Positions 1 through 7,515 of a DNA stretch of 21,803 nt are shown piece after piece (the first letter of the stretch is position 1; each line of letters opens with the position of its first letter). The translations under genes and the position numbers were made by a program. Under the pieces are notes generated by a model, which saw only the letters and a list, made by a program, of their open reading frames with translations, ran no database searches and was not told the DNA's origin. Source of the DNA: JBNKHH01 sp050290245 (GTDB taxonomy: Bacteria > Pseudomonadota > Alphaproteobacteria > Rhodobacterales > Rhodobacteraceae); contig JBNKHH010000037.1 in assembly GCA_050290245.1 (NCBI GenBank), positions 1 through 21,803 of the forward strand. Reading direction: 5' to 3'.

Positions 1-47
1 AAAATATCCCGGGGTGAGCGCCGCCAGGCGCGAGGGGCAGCGCCCCT
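1..47 (-). repeat. Tandem GC-rich hairpins after the epimerase gene (extragenic repeat / possible terminator)
   Basis: Read on the minus strand, the end of the epimerase gene runs into two consecutive hairpins. The first has 6-bp arms (33-38 with 42-47) around a 3-base loop and overlaps the stop codon. The second has arms GCGCC/GGCGC around a 4-base loop. They are followed by a C-run and the A/T-rich stretch GGGATATTTT at the window edge. From memory, similar GC-rich hairpins ending in CCCGGGATATTT recur downstream of genes in Rhodobacterales genomes, so this may be a dispersed repeat that also acts as a terminator. The hairpins are visible; the repeat status is recollection. Confidence 0.5.
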
Positions 48-1209
48 AAAGCTCGGTCTTCTTCGCCACCAGTCCCGGATCATCCAGATCCAGTCCCCCC
101 AGGATCCGCGCGATCACCGGCCCGCTGTCGCCCTGCCCATAGGGGTTCTCGGCCCCCGCCACCTGCGCCCGGAACGCCTCGTCCATGATGCCCGTCCGTA
201 TCGCACCGAAGATCGCCTCCGCCTCGCAGGGCACATGCATGACGTTTTCGCCTCTCAGTCGCCCGTTCTGGCGCGGCCCGATATCCACCGTAGGACAAGC
301 GAACGCGGGCGTCTCCTTCAGCCCGCTCGACGAATTCCCGACGCAGACCCCCCGCGCCGCGCGCCCGCAAAAATTCAGCATCCCGTGGTAAAGACGACGC
401 CCAAGGCTCTGGCGCAAAACGACATTCGGGCGATCGGCGGCAAAGCCCTCCAAGGCCTCGATGATCGCCGCAGACCCCAGGTCACCGTTCGGATAGGTCA
501 GCACCAACTGCGCCCCCAATTCCACCCGCGCCCGCTCCAGCGCTTCAAGACAGGCCGCGATCTCCGCCTCCGCCCCCTCGGGCGACGTGCTGATCGGATG
601 TTGAGTGAACAGAACCACGGGCCGCGCCCGGTCCAGCCCCAACTCGCGAACCACATCCGCAACCGGCGTAAAATCCCCCGCTCGGATCAGGTCGATCGGC
701 GGGAAACCGACCGTGTGGATGCGCCAGGCCTCCTCGCCCATCTTTCGCACCCGCTCCGCCGCCTCGGCGTTGGTGGTCAGGTGAATATGCGCGAGCTTCG
801 TCATCGCGTGCCGCACCACGTCGTCCAGTGTCCCGCCCTGGGTCAGATCGCCGCCCTCGATATGGGCCGTCGGCACCCCCATCTGTGTCGCCGCGATCAT
901 GGCCGCAAAAGCCTCGAACCGGTCGCCATAGACGACGAATATATCAACCTTCAGCCGCACCAGGGCCTCGGTGATCCCCAGAACCCCCTTGCCAATCGCG
1001 CGCGCGGTCGAGGCCGCATCCTCCCCGTCCCGCACGATCGGCACTTCTGCGGCAACAGGAAACTCCTCGGCATCTCCGCCTACATGCGTGTTTCCCGCAA
1101 TCAGGACCAACTCCAGTCCGGGATCGGCATCTATCGCCCTGAGGACAGGCACCAACAGCCCGTATTCCGACCGGCTTCCGGTGAACACTCCGACCCTGCG
1201 CTTTGTCAT
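46..1209 (-). CDS. neuC: UDP-N-acetylglucosamine 2-epimerase, hydrolysing (NeuC/LegG-like)
   Basis: A 387-residue protein, the normal size for the hydrolysing non-phosphorylating 2-epimerases that convert UDP-GlcNAc (or a modified UDP- or GDP-linked amino sugar) to a free 2-epimer such as ManNAc. These act in the cytoplasm in sialic, legionaminic or pseudaminic acid synthesis. Visible family motifs are an N-terminal TGSRSEYGLL loop, VYGDRFEAFA at about residue 95, AHIEGGDLTQGGTLDD near 115-130, and a C-terminal GNSSSGLKE nucleotide-binding loop. The ATG is preceded by GGAGG at ideal spacing. It is transcribed leftward, away from the acyl-CoA synthetase (93-bp divergent gap), so any nonulosonate partner genes would lie beyond the left edge. 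None is visible here, so whether it is NeuC or LegG cannot be decided. Confidence 0.85.
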   Translation of the reverse strand: MTKRRVGVFTGSRSEYGLLVPVLRAIDADPGLELVLIAGNTHVGGDAEEFPVAAEVPIVRDGEDAASTARAIGKGVLGITEALVRLKVDIFVVYGDRFEAFAAMIAATQMGVPTAHIEGGDLTQGGTLDDVVRHAMTKLAHIHLTTNAEAAERVRKMGEEAWRIHTVGFPPIDLIRAGDFTPVADVVRELGLDRARPVVLFTQHPISTSPEGAEAEIAACLEALERARVELGAQLVLTYPNGDLGSAAIIEALEGFAADRPNVVLRQSLGRRLYHGMLNFCGRAARGVCVGNSSSGLKETPAFACPTVDIGPRQNGRLRGENVMHVPCEAEAIFGAIRTGIMDEAFRAQVAGAENPYGQGDSGPVIARILGGLDLDDPGLVAKKTEL

Positions 1210-1302
1210 CTGACCTCCAAATCCTGTCTTGCCTATCTATCGCCCCTGATTGTCCGCGCAAGCAAGTCGTGCAACTGTCGCGCGCGAAGACCAGGAGGAG
1301 AC

Positions 1303-2985
1303 ATGACAGAACCAGCCCACGTCAGGGGCCGCATTGACACCCCCCTGATCGAAGAAACCATCGGCAGCTTCTTCGACCGCACCTGCGACGCGCATCCCGA
1401 CACCATGGCGCTGATCTCGCGCCACCAGGACATCCGCCTGACCTATGCCCAGTTCCGCGCAAAGGTCGACGCCCTGGCCTGCGGCTTCCACCGGCTTGGC
1501 CTGCGCAAAGGCGACCGCGTCGGCATCTGGGCCCCGAATTGCGCCGAATGGGCGCTGACCCAATTCGCGACTGCCAAGCTTGGGCTGATCCTGGTGAACG
1601 TGAACCCCGCCTATCGCCTGTCCGAGATCGACTACGCCATCAACAAGGTCGGCTGCCGCGCGCTCGTCACCGCGCCAAAGTTCAAGTCCAGCGACTACAT
1701 CGCCATGCTGAACGACCTGGCGCCCGAACTCTCACGCGAAGAAATACCGCTCTCCTCGGCCCGCCTGCCCACGCTCGACTTCCCCATCCGCCTCGGCTCC
1801 GATCGCTCGCCCGGCTTCCTGAACTTCGACTACCTGCTGACGCCCCCCACGCCCGACGAACTGGCCAACCTTCGGGCGATCAACGCCAGCCTCGATGCAA
1901 ACGAGCCGATCAACATCCAGTTCACTTCCGGCACCACCGGCGCACCCAAGGGCGCGACGCTGACCCACCGGAACATCCTGAACAACGGCTTCTTTGTCGG
2001 CGAGGCCATCGGCCTCACCCGGGCCGATCCCCTCTGCATCCCGGTCCCGCTCTATCACTGCTTCGGGATGGTCATGGGCAACCTCGGCTGTCTCACCCAT
2101 GCTGCCACCATGGTCTATCCGAACGACGCTTTCGACCCCGCCCTGACCCTCGCCGCCCTATCAGAAGAGAAATGCGTCGGCATCTACTCGGTCCCGACCA
2201 TGTTTATCGCCATGCTGGAACACCCCGACCTCGCGACCTCGGATCTGTCAAACCTGCGCACAGGAATAATGGCCGGAAGCCCCTGCCCGACCGAGATCAT
2301 GAAACGCGTCATCGGCGAGATGAACTGCGCAGGCGTCACCATCGCCTATGGCATGACCGAAACCTCGCCCGTCTCGTTCCAGTCCGACCAGACCGACCCG
2401 ATCGAGCGCCGCGTCTCAACCGTGGGACGTATCCAGCCGCACGTCGAGGTCAAGATCGTCGACGAGACCGGCGCAACCGTCGCGCGCGGCGAAACCGGCG
2501 AGCTTTGCACACGCGGCTACCTCGTCATGCAGGGCTACTGGGGCGACGACGAGCGTACGGCCCAGTCGATTGACGACGAGGGCTTCATGCACACCGGCGA
2601 CCTCGCCGTGATCGACGACGAAGGCTACGCCCGCATTTCGGGCCGGTCGAAAGACATGGTGATCCGGGGCGGTGAGAACATCTACCCCCGCGAGGTCGAG
2701 GAATTCCTCTACCAGCACCCCAAGATCCTCGACGTGCAGGTCATCGGCCTGCCCGACGACAAATACGGCGAAGAGCTTTGCGCCTGCGTGATCCCCAAAG
2801 ACGGCAGCCTGACTGCCGACGAGGTTCGTGCCTTCTGCAAGGACCAGATCGCGCACTACAAGGTCCCGCGCTATGTCGAATTCATGGACACCTACCCGAT
2901 GACCGTGACTGGAAAGGTGCAGAAGTTCATCCTGCGCGACGAAATCAGCACCCACCTGGGGTTGGTTGCCGCCGAAACGGCCTGA
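1303..2985 (+). CDS. AMP-forming acyl-CoA synthetase (ACSF2-like medium/long-chain fatty acid ligase)
   Basis: A 560-residue member of the ANL superfamily, which adenylates a carboxylic acid with ATP and transfers it to CoA. The P-loop-like motif FTSGTTGAPKG lies at about 207-217, the adenine-binding YGMTETSP at about 349, the HTGDL aspartate at about 433, followed by GRSKDMVIRGGENIYPRE, and the catalytic lysine of TGK is near residue 538. The frame is open far upstream, antisense to the epimerase gene, but the start at 1303 is fixed by AGGAGGAG just before it and by homology beginning there. The overall pattern is that of ACSF2-type ligases for medium-chain or branched acids. It stands alone on its strand before convergent genes. 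Activation of a branched or imported acid for the nearby acyl-CoA genes is plausible, but the substrate is inferred only. Confidence 0.88.
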   Translation: MTEPAHVRGRIDTPLIEETIGSFFDRTCDAHPDTMALISRHQDIRLTYAQFRAKVDALACGFHRLGLRKGDRVGIWAPNCAEWALTQFATAKLGLILVNVNPAYRLSEIDYAINKVGCRALVTAPKFKSSDYIAMLNDLAPELSREEIPLSSARLPTLDFPIRLGSDRSPGFLNFDYLLTPPTPDELANLRAINASLDANEPINIQFTSGTTGAPKGATLTHRNILNNGFFVGEAIGLTRADPLCIPVPLYHCFGMVMGNLGCLTHAATMVYPNDAFDPALTLAALSEEKCVGIYSVPTMFIAMLEHPDLATSDLSNLRTGIMAGSPCPTEIMKRVIGEMNCAGVTIAYGMTETSPVSFQSDQTDPIERRVSTVGRIQPHVEVKIVDETGATVARGETGELCTRGYLVMQGYWGDDERTAQSIDDEGFMHTGDLAVIDDEGYARISGRSKDMVIRGGENIYPREVEEFLYQHPKILDVQVIGLPDDKYGEELCACVIPKDGSLTADEVRAFCKDQIAHYKVPRYVEFMDTYPMTVTGKVQKFILRDEISTHLGLVAAETA

Positions 2986-3010
2986 TCGCCTCGATCGAAC
3001 CATGACTGGG

Positions 3011-3037
3011 CAAGCGGCCCAACCCTTCGGCGGCTTG
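3011..3037. terminator. Imperfect hairpin between convergent genes
   Basis: Just after the acyl-CoA synthetase stop, arms CAAGCGGCC and GGCGGCTTG pair at 8 of 9 positions (one G-G mismatch) around a 9-base loop. There is no T-run, so it is not a textbook rho-independent terminator. Its position between convergent genes suggests it ends transcription or protects the 3' end. The rest of the 228-bp gap holds no convincing gene. Confidence 0.3.
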
Positions 3038-3213
3038 TCACGCCGGGTCAGCAGCAAGTTCGGTGAAATCGACTGCCAGAGGCCGATCGAAGACGTGGCC
3101 CTCATGGTCGCCATAGGCGGCAAGTTCCGGGTCTTGTTCTTTGTACCGATCGCGCTGATCAGGGCGCCGATGCTCTGGCATCACCATCGCATCGGAAAAC
3201 CTTGGCTGACCGT

Positions 3214-3408
3214 TTAGACGGTGCAGGTCATGTCCTGGCCGCAGCACATGGGCGATTTGACTTTGCCGTGGCCCTCAGGACATTCCGAGACATGCACGGT
3301 GCCGCCATCGGGCTTGGTCAGGGTCGAATGTTGGAGCTCTTTGCCGCAGGTGCCGCAGGTCATCGTGCCGATGCTCATGCCGCATTTTTCGCAGGTATAG
3401 GCTGCCAT
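3214..3408 (-). CDS. Small zinc-ribbon protein of unknown function
   Basis: A 64-residue protein with a dense set of metal-binding cysteines: CEKC near the N-terminus, CGTC at about 18-21, a single Cys followed by Pro-Glu-Gly-His near 43, and a CC plus terminal Cys in a CCGQDMTC tail. This is the look of a double zinc ribbon (or rubredoxin-type iron site). I recall similar short conserved proteins in Proteobacteria but know no established role. The ATG has a GGAG ribosome-binding site about 8 bases upstream. It lies 89 bp downstream of the mandelate-racemase-like gene on the same strand and could be cotranscribed with it. Codon use fits the surroundings. It is certainly a real coding gene; the function is open. 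Confidence 0.75.
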   Translation of the reverse strand: MAAYTCEKCGMSIGTMTCGTCGKELQHSTLTKPDGGTVHVSECPEGHGKVKSPMCCGQDMTCTV

Positions 3409-3497
3409 GGTTATCTCCGGAGTTGAGTTCTGTTCGCAAGCTTATGACCCACGGTGCCACCATCGCGCGCCGCATTGCAAGCCGATTGATACCCACC

Positions 3498-4586
3498 TCA
3501 GAGCGCGACCTCTTCCAGCAATGCCCAGTCGAACGTCACACCGGTGCCCGGCACGTCCGGCGCGACAGCACGGGCGTCTTCCAGGACCAGCGGCCGCGTG
3601 GTGTAGCGGTCGATCGGGAAAGAGTGCACTTCGATCCAACCCGGGTTCTCCTGGGCCGAAACCAGGCTGACGTGCAATTCCTGCATCCCGTGGCTCGAAA
3701 CCGGCAGACCCGCTGCCTGCACCATCCGCGCCGCCCTCATCCAACCGGTGATCCCTCCGCAGTTCGACGCATCGGGCATCACGTGAGACAGCTTCGACTG
3801 TGCAAGCGCGTATCCGAACTCGTGCTCGGTATGCAGGTTCTCGCCCATGGCCAATGGCATCCCCGTTGCCTCGGCAATTCGGGCATAGCCCTGATAGTCG
3901 TCCGGAATGACCGGCTCCTCGAACCAATAGATGTCATAGGGCGCAAAGGCCCTTGCCGCCGCGATCGCCTGATCGACGGTGTAGGAATAGTTCGCATCGA
4001 CCATGAACGTGACATCCGATCCGATCAGGGCCCGCACCGCAGCAACCCGCTCAACGTCCTCGGCCAGCGCCGGCTGCCCGATCTTGATCTTCACCGCGTT
4101 GAACCCATCGGCCAGATAGCCCCGAATACTGTCCAAAAGCTTCGGCAAAGGAAAATTCAGATCAATCCCGCCCCGATAGGCGCGGCAGGTCCGCCCGGCC
4201 CCGCCAGCCATCCGCCACAACGCCTCGCCCCGCGTTTTGCCGCGCAAATCCCAGAGCGCGATATCCACGGCCGAAATGGCAAAGGAGGCGATCCCGCCAC
4301 GCGCCACGTAATGCACGTGCCACTGCATCCCGTCATAAAGCGCGTCGACGTCCCCGGCATCGCGGCCCATCAGGTACGGTGCAAGGTCGTATTCGATCAT
4401 CGCTTCAATCGCGCGCCCGCCCCGGCCACCGGTATATGTATAACCGGTCCCCTCGACTCCATCGCTGTCGCGGATCGTGACGGTTACCAGCTCGAAATGG
4501 GTGTGTGCGCCATGCTTTGCATCCACCAGAACTTCGTCCAGCGGCACTTCAAACCGGCGTACTTCGACAGATGAAATCTTCCCCAT
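3498..4586 (-). CDS. Mandelate racemase/muconate lactonizing family enzyme (enolase superfamily, MR subgroup)
   Basis: From the start at 4586 the protein is 362 residues, the usual MR-subgroup size. The catalytic set is complete: K166-I-K168 after strand 2, metal ligands D197, E223 and E249, the D272/H299 dyad, and E319. Every position is offset by exactly two from Pseudomonas putida mandelate racemase (K164/K166, D195, E221, E247, D270, H297, E317, from memory). Such enzymes abstract the proton alpha to a carboxylate in a Mg-dependent step and act as racemases, epimerases or sugar-acid dehydratases. An upstream extension to 4700 is open but would run through the inverted repeat at 4681-4698, and no family homology begins there; 4613 is another possible start. 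It diverges from the ABC binding-protein gene, suggesting that its substrate or product is what the transporter imports. The specific reaction is not determinable. Confidence 0.85.
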   Translation of the reverse strand: MGKISSVEVRRFEVPLDEVLVDAKHGAHTHFELVTVTIRDSDGVEGTGYTYTGGRGGRAIEAMIEYDLAPYLMGRDAGDVDALYDGMQWHVHYVARGGIASFAISAVDIALWDLRGKTRGEALWRMAGGAGRTCRAYRGGIDLNFPLPKLLDSIRGYLADGFNAVKIKIGQPALAEDVERVAAVRALIGSDVTFMVDANYSYTVDQAIAAARAFAPYDIYWFEEPVIPDDYQGYARIAEATGMPLAMGENLHTEHEFGYALAQSKLSHVMPDASNCGGITGWMRAARMVQAAGLPVSSHGMQELHVSLVSAQENPGWIEVHSFPIDRYTTRPLVLEDARAVAPDVPGTGVTFDWALLEEVAL

Positions 4587-4680
4587 GAACCAAGCCGTAG
4601 CCGCAAAAATCATGGAAATCCAGACAAAGCCGGGCCGCCGCAGCAAACTGCGGAATACTCGAAAAAAGAGCTTTGAAACT

Positions 4681-4698
4681 GTTGCACAATAGTGCAAC
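4681..4698. promoter_or_regulatory. Perfect inverted repeat in divergent promoter region (candidate operator)
   Basis: GTTGCAC-AATA-GTGCAAC is a perfect 7-bp inverted repeat with a 4-base spacer. It lies in the 163-bp gap between the MR-family gene and the ABC binding-protein gene. A TTGAAA at 4673-4678 could be a -35 box for the rightward promoter, which would place the repeat over the -35/-10 spacer as a repressor site. The symmetry is directly visible. The regulator is unknown, and no candidate regulator gene adjoins it. Confidence 0.6.
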
Positions 4699-4749
4699 AT
4701 CGCTCGCAGGACACCCGGCCAACCGGGGAATCTGACTTTGGGAGGTCAC

Positions 4750-5928
4750 ATGAAAAAACTCGTTTCCGCGGCGCTCGCTGCAACAATTCTGGCTGGCACC
4801 GCCAGCGCGGAATCCGTCAAGATCGGCTTTGTCACGACGTTGACGACACCGGCTGCCGTCATCGGCAAGGACATGGAAAACGCCGTGAACCTGGCCGTCG
4901 AACACCTTGGCGGCAAGGCGGGCGACCTGGATATCGAGGTCATCTTCGGCGACGACGGCTTTGCCCCCGAAACCGGCAAGCAGGCCACAGACAAGCTGGT
5001 CAAGCAGGACGACGTAGATTTCGTCGCGGGCTATATCTGGAGCCACGTCCTTCTTGCATCACGCAAATCCGCGCTGGATGCAGGCAAGTTCCTGATCTCG
5101 GCCAACGCAGGCCCCAGCCAGATGGCGGGCAAGCTGTGCCACGAAAATTTCTTCTCGACCTCCTGGCAGAACGACCAGACCCCAATGGCCATGGGCGAGG
5201 TGCTGAACCAGCAGGGCGTCAAGTCGCTCTACATCATGGCGCCGAACTATGCCGCCGGTAAAGACATGGTTGCGGGCGTGGAACGGACCTTCAAGGGCGA
5301 GGTTCTTGGCAAGGACCTGACCAAGTGGGGCGCCGACGCACAGCTCGATTTCTCGGCCGAACTCGCCAAGGCAAAGGCCTCCGGCGCCGAAGGCATCTTC
5401 GTCTTCTACCCCGGTGCCGCCGCCGGCGCTTTCGTCAAACAGTACCAGCAGGCCGGCCTCAAGGACTCGCTCCCGCTCTACTCGGTCTTCACCATCGACG
5501 GCATCTCGCTGCCGAAACTCCAGGCCGCCGGTTTCGACGCCGCCCTCGGCAGCCGCGTGACCCAGGAATGGGACCCCTCGCTCGACAACGCCGCCAACAA
5601 GAAATTCGTCTCGGACTTCAAGGCCAAATTCGGCACCTACCCGTCGTTCTACGCCGCGCAAAGCTATGACTCGATCATGTTGATCGCCTCGGCTGTCGCA
5701 AAGGTCGGCAACGCCGACGACAAGGACGCGCTGCGCGCCGCCCTCAAAGCCGCCGATTACGACAGCGTTCGCGGCAGCTACACCTACGGCACGAACAACA
5801 TGCCGGTGCAGAACTTCTACCTGCGCGAAGTGGTGGCAGACGCTGACGGCAACTGGACGACCAAGGTCGTCGCCACGGTGTTCGAAAACCACGTCGACAG
5901 CTACGCTGCCGAGTGCTCGATGAACTGA
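4750..5928 (+). CDS. livK: HAAT-family ABC transporter periplasmic substrate-binding protein (LivK/aromatic-acid type)
   Basis: A 392-residue Peripla_BP_6-type binding protein. The start at 4750 follows GGAGG directly and gives a clear signal peptide: MKK, a hydrophobic core, and TASA with predicted cleavage after residue 20. The mature protein opens with ESVKIGFVTTLTTPAAVIG, which differs from the canonical leucine-binding opening. It resembles binding proteins that take aromatic or other carboxylates, including a cysteine before the NFFSTSWQND stretch and a second cysteine four residues from the C-terminus that could form a disulfide. It heads the operon with GFA, LivH, LivM, LivG and LivF, and a stable hairpin follows its stop. 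The transporter class is secure; leucine specificity is doubtful, so the symbol is generic. Confidence 0.85.
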   Translation: MKKLVSAALAATILAGTASAESVKIGFVTTLTTPAAVIGKDMENAVNLAVEHLGGKAGDLDIEVIFGDDGFAPETGKQATDKLVKQDDVDFVAGYIWSHVLLASRKSALDAGKFLISANAGPSQMAGKLCHENFFSTSWQNDQTPMAMGEVLNQQGVKSLYIMAPNYAAGKDMVAGVERTFKGEVLGKDLTKWGADAQLDFSAELAKAKASGAEGIFVFYPGAAAGAFVKQYQQAGLKDSLPLYSVFTIDGISLPKLQAAGFDAALGSRVTQEWDPSLDNAANKKFVSDFKAKFGTYPSFYAAQSYDSIMLIASAVAKVGNADDKDALRAALKAADYDSVRGSYTYGTNNMPVQNFYLREVVADADGNWTTKVVATVFENHVDSYAAECSMN

Positions 5929-5937
5929 TGCGAAATT

Positions 5938-5963
5938 CGGGCAGGCGTTGCCGCGCCTGCCCG
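5938..5963 (+). terminator. Strong hairpin between binding-protein and GFA genes
   Basis: Arms CGGGCAGGCG (5938-5947) and CGCCTGCCCG (5954-5963) pair perfectly over 10 bp around the loop TTGCCG, starting 9 bases after the livK stop. No T-run follows. In ABC operons such hairpins commonly stabilise the binding-protein mRNA and reduce expression of downstream permease genes. That role is inferred here. Confidence 0.6.
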
Positions 5964-5986
5964 GCCTGACTGCAGGGGGCCCTTCC

Positions 5987-6460
5987 ATGTCAAAGATCGC
6001 GAGCGGCCGCTGCACCTGTGGCGAGATCACCTATCGGCTGACCGCCCCCCCGCTTATCACGCACGCCTGCCATTGCACCTGGTGCCAGCGCGAAACCGGC
6101 ACCGCCTTCGCTCTGAACGGCTGGATCGAATGGACCAACATCAACCTGATGTCTGGATCGCCCGCCGACATCACCCTGCCTTCGGCCAGCGGTAAGGGCC
6201 AGATCGTCAGCCGGTGCCCCACCTGCCAGATCGCGGTCTGGAGCCAGTATGCATCTGGTCCGGCATTCCGCTTCGTGCGGCTCGGCACCCTGGACGACCC
6301 GACGCTGTTCGCGCCCGACGTCCACATCTTCACCTCGACCAAGCTACCCTGGGTGCAGATCCCCGAGGACACGCCCGCCTACCCCGAATTCTACAACCCG
6401 AAAGAGGTATGGAGCGCCGAGAGTCAGGCCCGCCGCAAGGCCGCCCTGGCCGAGGCCTGA
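5987..6460 (+). CDS. GFA-family (Mss4-like fold) zinc-binding protein
   Basis: A 157-residue protein of the GFA family, named for glutathione-dependent formaldehyde-activating enzyme. The zinc ligands are the CTC pair near residues 9-11, CHCTWC near 29-34, and CPTC near 77-80. The family is a cytoplasmic beta-fold with structural and loosely bound zinc, and most members have no proven activity. An earlier in-frame ATG at 5948 lies inside the preceding hairpin, so 5987 is preferred. It sits within the transporter operon, 58 bases after the binding protein and 21 bases before livH, an unusual place for this family. A role in handling an aldehyde or thiol adduct of the imported compound is possible but speculative. 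Confidence 0.82.
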   Translation: MSKIASGRCTCGEITYRLTAPPLITHACHCTWCQRETGTAFALNGWIEWTNINLMSGSPADITLPSASGKGQIVSRCPTCQIAVWSQYASGPAFRFVRLGTLDDPTLFAPDVHIFTSTKLPWVQIPEDTPAYPEFYNPKEVWSAESQARRKAALAEA

Positions 6461-6481
6461 CCCCTTACCCGAAGCAGGACA

Positions 6482-7405
6482 ATGGATAGCGCACTTCTCA
6501 TCATCCAGACCCTGAACGGTCTCCAGCTCGGGCTCTTGCTGTTCCTCGTCGCCTCCGGGCTGACGCTGGTCTTTGGCATCCTCGATTTCGTCAACCTGGC
6601 CCACGCGTCACTTTACATGCTGGGCGCGTTCATCTGCGCCACGCTGACCTTCACGCTCGGCAATTTCCTCATCGCCGTCCTCGTGGCCCTGCCCATCACC
6701 GGTGCGATCGGCTGGGCCGTCGAACGTTTCGTCGCCCGCCCGCTCTATACCCGCGACCACCTGGACCACGTGCTGGCGACCTTTGGCCTGATCCTCGTCC
6801 TTGACACCGCCGCCCACCTGATCTGGGGACCGCAGGGCATCGCCGTGCCCCTGCCCGCCTGGCTGGACGGCCAGCTGGCCCTGTCCGAGACGCTGGTCAT
6901 CCCCACCTACCGCCTGCTGATCATCGCCGCCGGTCTCGCCGCCGCGGCCTCGCTGTTCTGGATGGTCAACTATACCCGGCTCGGGATGCTGATCCGGGCC
7001 GGGGCCTCGAACCGCACCATGGTCGGCGCGCTCGGCATCAACATCGAGATGCTCTTCAGCCTCGTCTTCGCCCTGGGCGCCATGTTCGCAGGGCTGGCAG
7101 GCATGCTGATCGCCCCGATCACCGAGGCGTCCATCGGCATGGGCAACAACGTCATCATCACCGCCTTCGTCGTCATCATCGTCGGCGGCATCGGCTCGAT
7201 GAAAGGCGCCTTCATCGCCGCGCTGCTGATCGGCCTGATCGACACGCTGGGCCGCGCCTTCCTCGACGACATTTTCAAGCTTTTCATGTCCTCCGACGCC
7301 GCCGAGAACTCGGCCCCCGCCATCTCGGCCATGCTGATCTATATCATCATGGCCGCGGTCCTCGCGATCCGCCCTCAGGGCCTCTTCCCGCCCAAGGTGC
7401 GCTGA
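6482..7405 (+). CDS. livH: HAAT ABC transporter permease LivH
   Basis: A 307-residue integral membrane permease with about eight hydrophobic segments. The N-terminal QTLNGLQLGLLLFLVASGLTLVFG and the following NLAHASLYMLGA are the hallmark opening of LivH, and GASNRTMVGALGIN plus VIIVGGIGSMKGAF are the conserved cytoplasmic loop and late-helix motifs. It pairs with LivM to form the inner-membrane pore of the uptake system. The start at 6482 follows an AGCAGGA ribosome-binding site. Its TGA shares one base with the ATG of a 36-codon ORF that leads to livM. Confidence 0.92.
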   Translation: MDSALLIIQTLNGLQLGLLLFLVASGLTLVFGILDFVNLAHASLYMLGAFICATLTFTLGNFLIAVLVALPITGAIGWAVERFVARPLYTRDHLDHVLATFGLILVLDTAAHLIWGPQGIAVPLPAWLDGQLALSETLVIPTYRLLIIAAGLAAAASLFWMVNYTRLGMLIRAGASNRTMVGALGINIEMLFSLVFALGAMFAGLAGMLIAPITEASIGMGNNVIITAFVVIIVGGIGSMKGAFIAALLIGLIDTLGRAFLDDIFKLFMSSDAAENSAPAISAMLIYIIMAAVLAIRPQGLFPPKVR

Positions 7406-7515
7406 TGACGAACGTCCGGAAAATGAGAATGGCAATGATCAACGAGCGCCGCACAATGCCTGCCATGCGATTTGCATGCCGATTGCATACCCTTCAGACA
7501 GGCCCGAAATCATGA
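7405..7515 (+). CDS. Putative 36-residue translation-coupling ORF between livH and livM
   Basis: An ATG at 7405 overlaps the livH stop (TGATG), and the frame stays open for 36 codons to a TGA at 7513-7515 that overlaps the livM ATG (ATGA). An AAGGTG five bases before the ATG could be its ribosome-binding site, whereas livM itself has only a weak one. The predicted peptide is basic and methionine-rich (six Met) with no signal peptide or recognisable motif. I infer that its translation delivers ribosomes to livM across an otherwise unexplained 106-bp gap. It could also be chance: a frame of this length stays open fairly often in GC-rich DNA. Only the overlaps at both ends make it notable. Confidence 0.4.
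   Translation: MTNVRKMRMAMINERRTMPAMRFACRLHTLQTGPKS

Noticed and set aside
1268..1274. GTGCAAC half-site matching the inverted repeat at 4681-4698
   Set aside because: No matching left half at the right distance; a 7-mer is expected by chance in 21.8 kb of both strands.
235..1302. 356-codon open frame antisense to the epimerase, fused in frame to the acyl-CoA synthetase
   Set aside because: It mirrors the epimerase codons, encodes an Arg/Pro/His-rich product with no recognisable domain, and the synthetase has its own strong ribosome-binding site at 1291-1299.
3038..3247. Minus-strand frame of about 69 codons in the gap after the synthetase
   Set aside because: It begins inside the zinc-ribbon gene, has clearly weaker third-position GC than its neighbours, no good ribosome-binding site and no family I recognise. 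A short form from 3192 remains faintly possible.
4587..4700. N-terminal extension of the MR-like enzyme
   Set aside because: It would translate through the palindrome at 4681-4698, and enolase-superfamily homology starts only at 4586.
7465..7488. Repeated ATGCGATTTGCAT / GCCGATTGCAT words upstream of livM
   Set aside because: Imperfect, short, and within the candidate coupling ORF; not enough to call an operator.
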